Assembly: GCF_001570565.1 (NCBI RefSeq)
Contig: NZ_BBXE01000027.1
Coordinates: forward strand, 94,564 to 158,563
DNA: 64,000 bases
Direction: 5' to 3'
Origin: Herbidospora yilanensis
GTDB taxonomy: Bacteria; Actinomycetota; Actinomycetes; Streptosporangiales; Streptosporangiaceae
Made by a program: the position numbers and the translations under genes. Position 1 is the stretch's first letter; the number at the start of each line of letters is the position of its first letter. The notes below the pieces were generated by a model that worked only from the letters and a program-made list of their open reading frames with translations, made no database searches and was not told where the DNA came from. Positions 29,901 to 38,944 of this stretch are shown here, in pieces.

Positions 29901-32623
29901 AGATCGACATCACCCCGACGGGGGCGTGGCAGACGTACAAGGACGTCACGCTGACCCTGGCCAGTGCTCCGGCGACGACCGGGCCGCTGTTCTTCGTGCT
30001 GCGCAAGCCGGCTAGCGCGGCGGCGGGTGACTCGCTGCTCAACTTCAACTGGATCGACTTCATCGGCAAGGGCGTCACCGAGAACCAGCGCCCGGCCGTG
30101 ACGGTCGCCGCCACCCCGCTTTCCGGCACCGCGCCGCTGAAGGTCGACTTCACCGCCACGGCGACCGACCCCGACGGGGACACGCCGCTGACGTACAAGT
30201 GGAACTTCGGCGTGAACGGCTCGCCGCAGCCGACCACCGCGACCGCGAGCCACACGTACACCGCGCCCGGCAGCTACACCGCCTCGGTGACCGTGACCGA
30301 CGCCCGGGGCGCGGCCACCACCGCGTCGGTGGCCGTGCGGGTGGACGCCGTCACCAGCACGTGCTTCTCGGGTCGTTCCGACGACTTCCTGGGCACGTCG
30401 CTCGACCGCGACCGCTGGTCGGTCATCCGCGAGGACCAGAACCTCCGGGTCCAGGACGGCAAGGTCATCCTGCCGACCTCGCTGACCGACATCTACGGCA
30501 CCAACAACACGGGCACCCCGAACATCGTGCTCCAGCCCGCGCCGCAGGGCGCGTGGACGGCCACCGCGAAGCTCACGATGGACGCCCGCAACCAGTACCA
30601 GCAGGCGGGTCTGCTCATCTACGGCGACGACGACAACTACGCCAAGATGGTGCTCCAGGCACGCGGCACCAACGACCACGCCAACCGCGTGTTCCAGTTC
30701 ATCCGCGAGGAGAACGGCGTGCCCAACGAGGTCGCCGCCAGCAACTCGCCCACCCTCGGCGACGCCTACTCCGACACCGTCTACGTGCGGTTCGTCAGCG
30801 ACGGCGCCAACATCACCGCGCACTACTCGCAGGACGGCGCGACGTTCACCGCGATGACGCAGACCAAGGCGCTGGCCGGGATCACCAACCCGCGCATCGG
30901 CCTGGTCTCGCTGGCCGGTTCGGGCACCCGCCCGATCGTCGACGCCGCCTTCGACTGGTTCCACATCACCCCCGACGACAGGGCCGTCAAGCCGGGCCCG
31001 AACGACGAGTTCGACGGCACCGCGCTCGACGCCTGCCGCTGGAACGCGGTGGTCCGTCCGGACGCGGCGACCCACCGCGTGACCGGCGGCAACCTGGAGA
31101 TCGACACCGCGCAGGGTGACATCTACGGCACGGCCAACACCGCGCCGAAGAACTTCATCCTCCAGACCGCGCCCTCGGGCGACTGGACCCTGGAGACCAA
31201 ACTCGACGGCTCGGCGTTCAACGAGCAGTACCACCAGGGTGGTCTGATCGTGTACGTCGACGACGACAACTACGTGAAGTTCGACTTCCTCACCGACAAC
31301 ACGGCCGGCTCGGCGGTCACCCGCCGCATCGAGCTGCGCAGCGAGGTCGGCGGTTCGGTGCAGAACCCGCAGCCCGGGGCGAACAACCTCACCCAGGGCG
31401 TCTGGTACCTGCGCCTGCAGAAGACCGGCACCACCTTCCGCGGTTCCTACTCGGCGGACGGCGCCACCTGGACGGACATCGCCGAGGCCGTGACCAACAC
31501 GGCGGTCGGCGCGGGCCGGATCGGCCTGTTCGCCCTGGGCGCCAACCAGACGGCGGCGAAGCCGGCCAAGTTCGACTACTTCAAGGTGACCCAGCCGAGC
31601 AGCGACACCACCGCCCCGGCCACGACCGCGACGCCGAACCCGGCGCTCCCGGCCAGTGGCTGGTTCACCAGCCTGGTCCAGGTGGCGCTGGCCGCGACCG
31701 ACTCCGGATCGGGCGTGGAGAAGACCGAGTTCCAGCTCGACGGCGGAGCGTGGACGACGTACGTCGAACCGGTCGTGGTGACCGGCGACGGCCCGCACAC
31801 GCTGAACTACCGGTCGGTCGACAAGGCCGGCAACGTCGAGACGGCCAAGTCGCTGGCCCTGAAGGTCGACGCGACCACCCCCCTGACCACGGCGGACTTC
31901 CTGCCGGGCAACCAGGTGGCGCTGGCCGCGACCGACGCCACCTCGGGCGTGGAGAAGATCGAGTACAGCCTCGACGGCGGCGACTGGACCACCTACACCG
32001 CCGCGGTCGCCGTGACCGGTGTGGGCGACCACCAGCTCCGCTACCGGGCGATCGACAAGGCCGGCAACGTCGAGGAGACCAAGGCCGCGACGATCACGAT
32101 CGAGGACACCGAGCCGACGATCGTCATCACCGGGATCGAGGGCGGCGGCACCTACGGTGACGGCGGCGACGTGACGATCGCCTGGGAGGTGGCGGGTGCC
32201 GGCGTCAAGACGGTGACCGGCACGCTCGACGGCCGGCCGTACGTCTCGGGCTCGATCCAGCCGCTCCACAAGCTCGCCCTCGGCGAGCACATCCTCCTGG
32301 TGACCGTCACGACCGAGGCCGGCGGGACGTACACCAAGGAGATCAGGTTCACGACCACGACCTCGACCGACGACATCTCGCTCCTGATCGGGCGGTTCCA
32401 GGCAGCCGGGCAGCTCTCGGCGACCGGGGCCGCCAAGCTCCAGGACGACATCGCGAAGGTCATGGTGTCGGAGGAGAAGGGCCGCGACCGCGACAAGCCG
32501 AAGATCATCAAGAAGCTTGAGCGGTTCGTCGAGGCGGTGCACGATCCCAAGATCGTGAACGACGCCGAGGCGAAGGCGACCTTCCTCAGGGACGCCGAGG
32601 CGCTGATCGAGTACTACAGCTAG
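26948..32623 (+). CDS. Giant secreted ThuA-GSDH protein with PKD, CBM6, lectin-like and FIMAH domains
   Basis: An 1891-residue exported protein; AGGAAAGG sits 7 bases before the ATG. Approximate order: signal peptide 1-33; ThuA domain 36-262 (VLVFSKTTGFRHDSI); GSDH beta-propeller 265-697 (GLMGLVLDTNF, ECCHHGGGLAID, MGFRNPFRVGLD, GNYGWPYC); PKD 698-781; a second Ig-like unit to 895; CBM6 897-1038; PKD 1041-1135; two DUF1349/LamG-like lectin folds 1138-1343 and 1350-1548; two Ig-like repeats of the SGVEKIEYSLDGG type 1551-1721; another Ig-like unit; and a helical FIMAH-type tail 1806-1891. GSDH proteins oxidise sugars with PQQ; ThuA is tied to 3-keto-sugar metabolism. The binding modules imply work on an insoluble polysaccharide. 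The gene is transcribed alone, ends at a strong terminator and is a paralogue of the next two plus-strand genes. Confidence 0.9.
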   Translation: MRFGRLARVILLAAALVLPLMPVMASPAAAAQVAADPEFKVLVFSKTTGFRHDSIPDGIAAIQKLGTENNFAVDATENSAAFTDANLAQYAAVVFLSTTGDPLGNASERDALEKYIQGGGGFAGVHSASDTHYNWEWYGKLVGGYFKSHPATQQATLRTEDPAHPSTAHLPKTWTRVDEWYDYQTNPRSTVHVLQSLDEKSYTGGTMGIDHPISWCQDYDGGRSWYTGLGHTKESFTEANFTKMLLGGIRTAAGVEKADCAASQSASFEKVTLDDNTANPMMLDVAKDGRVFYIDRLGDFRIIKPSGATVTAARFNVYTANEAGLMGLVLDTNFDTNGWVYVYYSPAGVNVDRLSRFTVTGDTLDLSSEVQVLNIPVQRAECCHHGGGLAIDHKTGDLWLTTGDNTNPFASDGYTPIDEQAGRAAWDAQRTSGNTNDLSGKVLRIRPQADGTYTIPPGNLFPPGTAQTRPEIYAMGFRNPFRVGLDAKTGLLMVADYGPDAGAANPNRGPQGTVEWNLVSKPGNYGWPYCVGNNTPYIDYNFQTRVSGQAFNCANPVNNSPNNTGLTNLPPAIPANIHYVSQTNPNSFPELNGGAPMAGPVYRFDPAIESDRKWPAYWDGKAIMGEWNTNKMFSFLLDEAGTSQVKINQILGAMAFKRPMDIKFGPDGALYLIEWGSGFGGDNADSGIYRIDYVKGTRPPIARISADKTDGPAPLTVQFSSQGSSDPEGKPLTYAWDFDGNGSTDSTAQHPSHTYTQAGQYSAVLTVTNPDGLTGTANLPINAGNTRPTVTLDLPPNGGFFEFGDQVNYKITVTDPEDGTIDCDDVKIQAYLGHDSHGHPLDQHEGCAGTIQTLTDSGHGIDDNLFYILEATYADKGGQGGSQSLTGRAEVILQPKRKQAEHFSGTGRVADGVGTDPAGVQIEATGDSQGGNQNIGFTQDGDWFSFTPINLGGISQIRFRTASAGVGGTVLVKTGDPDNGPVVGQIDITPTGAWQTYKDVTLTLASAPATTGPLFFVLRKPASAAAGDSLLNFNWIDFIGKGVTENQRPAVTVAATPLSGTAPLKVDFTATATDPDGDTPLTYKWNFGVNGSPQPTTATASHTYTAPGSYTASVTVTDARGAATTASVAVRVDAVTSTCFSGRSDDFLGTSLDRDRWSVIREDQNLRVQDGKVILPTSLTDIYGTNNTGTPNIVLQPAPQGAWTATAKLTMDARNQYQQAGLLIYGDDDNYAKMVLQARGTNDHANRVFQFIREENGVPNEVAASNSPTLGDAYSDTVYVRFVSDGANITAHYSQDGATFTAMTQTKALAGITNPRIGLVSLAGSGTRPIVDAAFDWFHITPDDRAVKPGPNDEFDGTALDACRWNAVVRPDAATHRVTGGNLEIDTAQGDIYGTANTAPKNFILQTAPSGDWTLETKLDGSAFNEQYHQGGLIVYVDDDNYVKFDFLTDNTAGSAVTRRIELRSEVGGSVQNPQPGANNLTQGVWYLRLQKTGTTFRGSYSADGATWTDIAEAVTNTAVGAGRIGLFALGANQTAAKPAKFDYFKVTQPSSDTTAPATTATPNPALPASGWFTSLVQVALAATDSGSGVEKTEFQLDGGAWTTYVEPVVVTGDGPHTLNYRSVDKAGNVETAKSLALKVDATTPLTTADFLPGNQVALAATDATSGVEKIEYSLDGGDWTTYTAAVAVTGVGDHQLRYRAIDKAGNVEETKAATITIEDTEPTIVITGIEGGGTYGDGGDVTIAWEVAGAGVKTVTGTLDGRPYVSGSIQPLHKLALGEHILLVTVTTEAGGTYTKEIRFTTTTSTDDISLLIGRFQAAGQLSATGAAKLQDDIAKVMVSEEKGRDRDKPKIIKKLERFVEAVHDPKIVNDAEAKATFLRDAEALIEYYS

Positions 32624-32633
32624 TTGGAGAAAG

Positions 32634-32666
32634 CCGGGGCGCCTTTTCGAGGCGCCCCGGTTTTTT
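32634..32666 (+). terminator. Intrinsic terminator with T-run
   Basis: 10-base arms CCGGGGCGCC and GGCGCCCCGG, a 7-base loop and six Ts, right after the giant ThuA-GSDH gene and overlapping the last base of the convergent ROK gene. Confidence 0.93.
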
Positions 32667-33850
32667 CATGCCGAATAGACGTGGTCGCTGATGAGCCGGG
32701 CCGCGCCCACCACACCCGCGACGTCCTCCAGCTCCGACAACACGATCGGCAGGTTGCCGGTCGCCAGCGGCAGCGACCGCCGGTAGACGACGCTGCGGAT
32801 CTCGGCCAGCAGGATGTGCCCCAGGCGGGCCACCCCGCCCGCGATGATCACCAGGCCGGGGTTGAAGAAGCTGACGAGACCGGCGAGCACCTGGCCGACC
32901 CGGCGTCCGCCGTCCCTTATGAGCTGGATGGCCACCGGATCGCCCTGGGCGGCGGCGATGGCGACGTCTTCGGCGGTCACCGATCCCGTGGCGGCCAGCC
33001 GGGCGGCCAGGTGGGGAGAGGCCCCGCTGCGCGCGGCCGACTCGGCCTGGGCGGCCAGCGCGGAGCCGCCGAAGTAGGCCTCCAGGCAGCCGATGTTGCC
33101 GCACGGGCAGACCGGCCCGTCTTCGTCGACCATCATGTGGCCGATGTCTCCTGCGCTGCCGGACACCCCCCGGTAGATCCGGCCGTCGACGACGATGCCG
33201 CAGCCGACCCCGGTGCCGATCTTCACCAGCAGGAAGTCGTCGACCTGGCGGGCGACCCCGGCGTGCAGCTCGCCCAGCGCCATCAGGTTCACGTCGTTGT
33301 CGAGCATCGCGGGGCAGCCGAGCTCCTGGCTGACGGTCTCGCGCAGCGGGTAGCGGTTCCAGCCGGGCATGATCGGCGGCACCACCGGCACCCCCTCGGC
33401 GAAGCTCACCGGCCCCGGCACGCCGATGCCGGCCCCGTTGAGCTGCGTGTAGAGCCCCTGCTCCCGGAGTTTGCCGACGAGGTCGGACACCCGGTCGAGC
33501 ACCGGGGCCGGCCCGTTCCTTATGTCGATCGGCTCGCTGACGTGGCCGAGCACGTTGAGCTCGCCGTCGGTGACGGCCACGTCGACCGAGGTGGCGCCGA
33601 TGTCGATGGCCGCGAAGCGGGTGGTGGCCGACAGCCGGACCAGCCCCGACCGCCGGCCGCCCCGCGACTCGGCGAAGCCGTCGGGTTCGGCCAGGTCGAG
33701 CTCGATCAGGCGGTCGAGCTCGGCGTTGAGCTTGGACCGTGACATCCCGTCGGAGGTGAGGTCGTTGAGCTGAGCTCGCGACCTGGGCCCGTCGCGGAGG
33801 AGGCGCAGCAGCGCGGCCTGGTGCGGGTTCTCCGGGCGGTTGGTCTTCAC
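32666..33850 (-). CDS. ROK family transcriptional regulator
   Basis: A 394-residue NagC/XylR-type ROK protein. A winged helix-turn-helix occupies about 8-70 (HQAALLRLLRDGPRSRAQL). Then comes the ROK sugar-kinase-like fold with DIGATSVDVAV, GVPGPV, LDNDVNLMALGE, GTGVGCGIVV and the zinc motif GHMMVDEDGPVCPCGNIGCLEAY. The CxCGxxGC cysteines are all present. It starts at GTG 33850 and is divergent from the ricin-lectin GSDH gene, with a TTTCG-N2-CGAAA palindrome between them. It most likely controls the surrounding ThuA/GSDH genes in response to a sugar or sugar phosphate. Confidence 0.92.
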   Translation of the reverse strand: MKTNRPENPHQAALLRLLRDGPRSRAQLNDLTSDGMSRSKLNAELDRLIELDLAEPDGFAESRGGRRSGLVRLSATTRFAAIDIGATSVDVAVTDGELNVLGHVSEPIDIRNGPAPVLDRVSDLVGKLREQGLYTQLNGAGIGVPGPVSFAEGVPVVPPIMPGWNRYPLRETVSQELGCPAMLDNDVNLMALGELHAGVARQVDDFLLVKIGTGVGCGIVVDGRIYRGVSGSAGDIGHMMVDEDGPVCPCGNIGCLEAYFGGSALAAQAESAARSGASPHLAARLAATGSVTAEDVAIAAAQGDPVAIQLIRDGGRRVGQVLAGLVSFFNPGLVIIAGGVARLGHILLAEIRSVVYRRSLPLATGNLPIVLSELEDVAGVVGAARLISDHVYSA

Positions 33851-33875
33851 GGTGAAAAACTACCTCACAAGCTAC

Positions 33876-33887
33876 TTTCGTCCGAAA
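33876..33887. promoter_or_regulatory. Palindrome between ROK and GSDH genes
   Basis: TTTCG-TC-CGAAA lies 25 bases upstream of the ROK start and 94 bases upstream of the divergent GSDH gene. The whole 131-base gap is A/T-rich for this genome and must hold both promoters. It is a candidate ROK operator and shares half-sites with the xylanase-type GAAA/TTTC boxes. Confidence 0.5.
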
Positions 33888-33981
33888 AAACAAAAGATTA
33901 GTTGGATCGTACGTAACTTCTAGACCATATGCCGGAAACAACTTACGCTTCGATCGAGTCAAGTCCGCCTTAAGGATGTCG

Positions 33982-36795
33982 ATGAAACACCGCCGCAGGT
34001 GGCTGATCGCCACCGCATCACTGCTCGTCCTGTCGGGCGTCACCGCCGTCCCCGCACAGGCCCACACCATCAACGCGACCGACTTCCAGCAGGTCACCCT
34101 CGCCAAGGGTGAGCCCGAGATGGGCGAGCCCATGTCGCTCGCCGTGTTACCCGACCGCTCGGTCCTGCACACGGCTCGCAACGGCACCCTGCGGCGGACC
34201 GACGCCGCGGGCAACACGTCCGTCATCGGCACGCTGCCGGTCTACACCCACGACGAAGAAGGCCTGCAGGGTGTCGCCGTCGACCCCGGCTTCGCCACCA
34301 ACCGGCACGTCTACCTCTACTACGCGCCCCCGCTGAGCACCCCCTCGGGCGACGCCCCCGCCACCGGAACCGCCGCCACCTGGACGACGTGGACCGGTGT
34401 GAACCGCCTGTCCCGGTTCACGCTCAACGCGGACTTCACCCTCAACATGGGCAGCCAGGTCAACGTCCTGGACGTGCCCGCCAACCGCGGCATATGCTGC
34501 CACGTCGGCGGCGACATGGACTTCGACGCGGCCGGCAACCTCTACCTGTCGACCGGCGACGACACCAACCCGTTCGAGTCGGCCGGCTACTCGCCGATCG
34601 ACGAGCGGACCGAGCGCAACCCCGCCTACGACGCCCAGCGCAGCGCCGGCAACACCAACGACCTGCGCGGCAAGATCCTGCGCATCAAGGTGAACGCCGA
34701 CGGCACCTACTCGATCCCGTCGGGCAACCTGTTCGCCCCCGGCACCGCGGGCACCCGTCCCGAGATCTACGCGATGGGCTTCCGCAACCCGTTCCGGATC
34801 AGCGTCGACAAGGCCACGGGCATCGTCTACGTCGGCGACTACGGCCCCGACGCGGGTGCCACCAGCTCGACCAGGGGCCCTTCGGGCCAGGTCGAGTTCA
34901 ACCGCGTCACGAGCCCCGGCAACTACGGCTGGCCCTACTGCACCGGCACGAACACCACGAGCGAGACGTACAACGAGTGGAACTTCGCCACCAACGCGAC
35001 CGGCGCGAAGTTCAACTGCGCGGGGCAGCCGACCAACAACTCCTTCCGCAACACCGGCCTCCAGACGCTGCCGCAACCGCGACCGGCCTGGATCCGCTAC
35101 GGCGGTGACGCGGGCACGCCCGCCGCGTTCGGCGGGGGCAGCGAGTCGCCCATGGGCGGCCCGGTCTACCGCTACAACGCCTCCAACACCTCGGCGACGA
35201 AGTTCCCGCAGTCGTTCGACGGCCAGTTCTTCGCCACCGAGTTCGGCCGGGGCTGGGTCAAGCCCATCCACGTGAACACCGACGGCTCCCCGGGCACCAT
35301 CGACACCTTCCCGTGGAACGGCAAGCAGGTCATGGACTCGGCGTTCGGCCCCGACGGCGCCTACTACGTGCTCGACTACGGCACCGGCTACTTCAACGGC
35401 GACGCCAACAGCGCCCTCTACCGCTACGACTACGTCGGCGGCGGCAACCGCGCCCCGAACGCCGTGGCGGCCGCCAACCGCACCTCGGGCGCGGCCCCGC
35501 TGGCCGTGACGTTCTCCTCGGCGGGCTCCAGCGACCCCGAGGGCGGCGCGCTGACCTACTCATGGGCGTTCGGCGACGGCACCACGTCGACGGCGGCCAA
35601 CCCGACCAAGACCTACAGCACCAACGGCACCTACACGGCCACGCTGACCGTCCGCGACCCGCAGGGCGCGACCGGCACCGCGAGCGTCGTGATCAGCGTC
35701 GGCAACACCGCCCCGACCGTGACGATCAACCTGCCCGCCTCGGGGCAGCTCGCCTCCTTCGGCGACAGCGTGCCGTGGAGCGTCACCGTCACCGACCCCG
35801 AGGACGGCACGGTCGCCTGCTCGCGGGTCACCATGACCTACCTGCTCGGCCACGACCAGCACGCCCACCAGATCACCGCGCAGAACGGCTGCTCGGGCAC
35901 GATCACCATCCCGGTCGACGGCGAGCACGACGACGCGGCCAACATCTTCCCGATCTTCGACGCGTCCTACACCGACAACGGCGGCCTGACCACGCACAGC
36001 CAGCACCTGCTCCAGCCGCGCAAGCGCCAGGGCGAGCACTACAAGACGTCGTCGGGCGTCGCGCCGATGACGAAGACCACCGCCGAGGGCGGCCGCACGG
36101 TCGGCGACATCCACAACGGCGACTGGATCCAGTTCGACCCGTACAAGCTCGACAACGTCACGTCGTTCACCGCCCGGGTCTCCTCGGCCGGGATCGGCGG
36201 CACCCTCCAGTTCCGCACCGGCTCGGCGACCGGCCCGATCATCGGGCAGGCGGCCGTCGCGCCGACCGGCGGCTGGGAGACGTTCGTCAACGTCACCGGC
36301 ACGATCTCAGGCGCGCCGTCGACCGCGACCTCGCTCTACGTGACCTTCGCCGGCACGGGCACCGGAGCCCTCTTCGACCTCGACAGCTTCACCTTCGCGA
36401 CCGGCACCCCGCCGGCCGGCAACGGCCGGGTCACCGGTCTCGGCGGCAAGTGCCTCGACGTCAGGGGCGGCGCGACGGCCGACGGCACCCAGGTCCAGAT
36501 CTACACGTGCAACAACTCGGCGGCGCAGACGTGGACCCGTACCGGACAGACCTTCCGGGCCCTCGGCAAGTGCCTCGACGTCTCGGGCGCCAGCACCGCC
36601 AACGGCGCCAAGATCCAGATCTACACGTGCAACGGCACCAACGCCCAGAACTGGACCGTCGGGAGCGACGGCACGATCCGCAACGTCGGATCGGCCAAGT
36701 GCCTCGACGTGACGGGTAGCAGCACCGCCGACAGCACCGTCGTGTCCCAGCAGACCTGCACCGCGGCCGCCAACCAGAAGTGGACGGTTTCCTGA
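33982..36795 (+). CDS. Secreted GSDH (PQQ sugar dehydrogenase-like) with PKD, CBM6 and ricin-B lectin
   Basis: A 937-residue exported protein. An ATG also exists at 33976, but AAGGA abuts it; 33982 has proper spacing. Order: signal peptide 1-27 (AQA); GSDH propeller about 30-485 (EEGLQGVAVDPGF, GICCHVGGDMDF, MGFRNPFRI, GNYGWPYC); PKD about 490-575; an Ig-like unit; CBM6 about 690-805; and a ricin-type beta-trefoil about 813-937 with three GKCLDV repeats. GSDH enzymes oxidise aldoses or glycosides with PQQ and Ca2+; the CCH-xGG histidine segment aligns with the catalytic-His region of soluble glucose dehydrogenase. Its stop overlaps the next start by one base (TGATG at 36793-36797), so it is co-translated with the ThuA-DUF1080 protein. 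Confidence 0.9.
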   Translation: MKHRRRWLIATASLLVLSGVTAVPAQAHTINATDFQQVTLAKGEPEMGEPMSLAVLPDRSVLHTARNGTLRRTDAAGNTSVIGTLPVYTHDEEGLQGVAVDPGFATNRHVYLYYAPPLSTPSGDAPATGTAATWTTWTGVNRLSRFTLNADFTLNMGSQVNVLDVPANRGICCHVGGDMDFDAAGNLYLSTGDDTNPFESAGYSPIDERTERNPAYDAQRSAGNTNDLRGKILRIKVNADGTYSIPSGNLFAPGTAGTRPEIYAMGFRNPFRISVDKATGIVYVGDYGPDAGATSSTRGPSGQVEFNRVTSPGNYGWPYCTGTNTTSETYNEWNFATNATGAKFNCAGQPTNNSFRNTGLQTLPQPRPAWIRYGGDAGTPAAFGGGSESPMGGPVYRYNASNTSATKFPQSFDGQFFATEFGRGWVKPIHVNTDGSPGTIDTFPWNGKQVMDSAFGPDGAYYVLDYGTGYFNGDANSALYRYDYVGGGNRAPNAVAAANRTSGAAPLAVTFSSAGSSDPEGGALTYSWAFGDGTTSTAANPTKTYSTNGTYTATLTVRDPQGATGTASVVISVGNTAPTVTINLPASGQLASFGDSVPWSVTVTDPEDGTVACSRVTMTYLLGHDQHAHQITAQNGCSGTITIPVDGEHDDAANIFPIFDASYTDNGGLTTHSQHLLQPRKRQGEHYKTSSGVAPMTKTTAEGGRTVGDIHNGDWIQFDPYKLDNVTSFTARVSSAGIGGTLQFRTGSATGPIIGQAAVAPTGGWETFVNVTGTISGAPSTATSLYVTFAGTGTGALFDLDSFTFATGTPPAGNGRVTGLGGKCLDVRGGATADGTQVQIYTCNNSAAQTWTRTGQTFRALGKCLDVSGASTANGAKIQIYTCNGTNAQNWTVGSDGTIRNVGSAKCLDVTGSSTADSTVVSQQTCTAAANQKWTVS

Positions 36796-38897
36796 TGCGG
36801 AAATTACTGACGGCAGCCGGGGCCATCGCCCTGGCCGCCACCACCCTGACGGCGTCCCCGGCCCAGGCCGCCGACGCGCCCTATGACGTGCTCGTCTTCT
36901 CCAAGACGGCCGGCTTCCGGCACGACTCGATCGCGGTCGGCACCCAGGCCATCCGCGACCTGGGCGCGGCCAACAGCTTCACGGTGACCGCCACCGAGGA
37001 CGCCGCCGCCTTCACGACGGCCAACCTCGCCCAGTACGAGACGGTCGTCTTCCTCAACACGACCGGCGACGTGCTGAACGCCACCCAGCAGACGGCGTTC
37101 GAGAGCTACATCCGCGGCGGCGGCGGTTACGTCGGCGTGCACGCGGCGGCCGACACCGAATACGCCTGGCCCTTCTACAACACGCTCGCCGGCGCCTACT
37201 TCGCCAGCCACCCGGCGATCCAGCAGGTGACCTCGCGGACCGAGAACCGGGCCCACCCGGCCACCGCCCACCTGCCCTCGGCGTGGACCCGAACCGACGA
37301 GCTGTACAACTACCAGACCAACCCGCGCTCGACCGCCCGGGTCCTGGCGACGCTCGACGAGTCGACCTACTCGGGCGGCTCGATGGGCGCCGACCACCCG
37401 ATCACGTGGTGCAAGGGCATCGACAACGGCCGCTCGTTCTACACGGGCTTCGGCCACACCCAGTCGACCTACGCCGAGGCGGGCTTCCGCAACCAGCTCC
37501 TCGGCGGCATCCGGTACGCCGCCAAGCGCGCCGACGCCGACTGCCGTCCCGAGACGGGCTACACGACCCTCTACAACGGCTCGACCACGGGCTGGTCGCA
37601 GTCGGGACCGGGCAGCTTCTCCAACTCCGACGCGACCCTGTCGTCCGTCGGCGGGATGGGCCTGTTCTGGTACAACGCCAAGCAGTACACCGACTACTCG
37701 CTCAAGGCCGACTGGCGGCTGACCGGCGACAGCAACTCGGGCATCTTCATCGGCTTCCCGAACCCCGGCGGCGACCCCAACATCGCCGTCAACCAGGGGT
37801 ACGAGATCCAGATCGACGCCACCGACACGGCCGACCGCACGACCGGCTCCGTCTACGGCTTCAAGTCGGCCGACATCGCCGCCCGCGACGCCAACCTGAA
37901 CCCGCCGGGCGAGTGGAACACCTACGAGCTGCTGGTCGAGGGCCAGCGTGTCCGGGTCTACCTGAACGGCGCGCTGATCAACGACTTCACCAACACCAAC
38001 GCCGCCCGCAACCTCGACGGCTACATCGGCCTCCAGAACCACGGCTCCGGCGACCAGGCGTCGTTCCGCAACGTCCGGATCAAGGAGCTGGGCGGCGCGC
38101 CGGTCTGCGACGTGCGCGTCCAGGCCGAGTCGTTCACCTCGGTGAACGGCGCCCAGGCCTTCACCAAGGCCGGCGCCAACAACGGCCAGACCCTCGGCTA
38201 CATCGAGCCGGGCGACTGGGCCGGCTACAACAACATCACCGTCGGCGGCGCGACCGCGATCCGGGCCCGCGTCGTCTCCGGCGGCCCCGGCGGCCAGATC
38301 CAGGTCCGCACCGGCTCCCAGACGGGCCCGATCCTGGGCACCCTGACGGTCCCGAACACCGGAAGCTGGGACACCTACGCCGACGTGCTCGCGCCGCTGA
38401 GCGGCGTCCCGTCGGGCAGCGCGAACATCTTCCTGACCTTCACCGGCACCGGCACCGGCCTGTTCGACGTCGACGACTTCACCTTCCTCAGGCCCTGTAC
38501 GCCGACCGCCACCAACCTCGCCCTGAACAAGCCCGCCACGGCGTCCAGCGTGGAGACGGCCCAATACCCGGCCTCGGCCGCGGTCGACGCCTCGGCCACG
38601 ACCAGGTGGGCCAGCGCCTTCTCCGACCCGCAGTGGATCCAGGTCGACCTGGGCCAGACGTACACGATCAACCGGGTCCGCCTGCTGTGGGAGGCGGCCT
38701 ACGGGTCGGCGTACCAGATCCAGACCTCCACGAACGGATCGACCTGGACCACGGCCAGATCGGTGACCGGCGGAAACGGCGGCGAGGACGACAACACGGG
38801 CCTGAACCACCAGGCCAGGTATGTACGGATCTACGGCACGACCCGAGGCACGGCCTGGGGCTACTCGCTCTTCCAGTTCGAGGTCTACGGCAGCTAA
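36795..38897 (+). CDS. Secreted ThuA-DUF1080 (3-keto-disaccharide hydrolase) protein with CBM6 and F5/8C domains
   Basis: A 700-residue exported protein starting at ATG 36795, which shares a base with the preceding stop. Order: signal peptide 1-25 (AQA); ThuA about 30-245 (VLVFSKTAGFRHDSI, HPITWCKG); DUF1080 concanavalin-like domain about 254-432 (GYTTLYNGSTTGW, EIQIDATDTADRTTGSVYGF, VYLNGALINDF); CBM6 about 437-567; discoidin/F5-8C (CBM32-like) about 570-700. DUF1080 proteins include enzymes that cleave 3-keto-glycosides. Coupling to a GSDH oxidase gene suggests sequential extracellular oxidation and cleavage. Its ThuA domain is closely similar to that of the giant protein at 26948. Confidence 0.9.
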   Translation: MRKLLTAAGAIALAATTLTASPAQAADAPYDVLVFSKTAGFRHDSIAVGTQAIRDLGAANSFTVTATEDAAAFTTANLAQYETVVFLNTTGDVLNATQQTAFESYIRGGGGYVGVHAAADTEYAWPFYNTLAGAYFASHPAIQQVTSRTENRAHPATAHLPSAWTRTDELYNYQTNPRSTARVLATLDESTYSGGSMGADHPITWCKGIDNGRSFYTGFGHTQSTYAEAGFRNQLLGGIRYAAKRADADCRPETGYTTLYNGSTTGWSQSGPGSFSNSDATLSSVGGMGLFWYNAKQYTDYSLKADWRLTGDSNSGIFIGFPNPGGDPNIAVNQGYEIQIDATDTADRTTGSVYGFKSADIAARDANLNPPGEWNTYELLVEGQRVRVYLNGALINDFTNTNAARNLDGYIGLQNHGSGDQASFRNVRIKELGGAPVCDVRVQAESFTSVNGAQAFTKAGANNGQTLGYIEPGDWAGYNNITVGGATAIRARVVSGGPGGQIQVRTGSQTGPILGTLTVPNTGSWDTYADVLAPLSGVPSGSANIFLTFTGTGTGLFDVDDFTFLRPCTPTATNLALNKPATASSVETAQYPASAAVDASATTRWASAFSDPQWIQVDLGQTYTINRVRLLWEAAYGSAYQIQTSTNGSTWTTARSVTGGNGGEDDNTGLNHQARYVRIYGTTRGTAWGYSLFQFEVYGS

Positions 38898-38909
38898 CGG
38901 AGATCGACG

Positions 38910-38944
38910 AAGGGGGTGCCGGGGCGACCGGCACTCCCTTTTCC
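38910..38944 (+). terminator. Terminator of the GSDH/ThuA-DUF1080 operon
   Basis: The stem AGGGGGTGCCGG pairs with CCGGCACTCCCTT (one mismatch) around a short loop and is followed by TT, 13 bases after the stop at 38897. Confidence 0.75.

Noticed and set aside
27734..32542. A 1602-codon open frame on the minus strand opposite the giant ThuA-GSDH gene
   Set aside because: It is low-complexity Val/Arg/Gly/Asp sequence produced by codon bias on the opposite strand. The plus-strand frame has clear domains and a ribosome-binding site.
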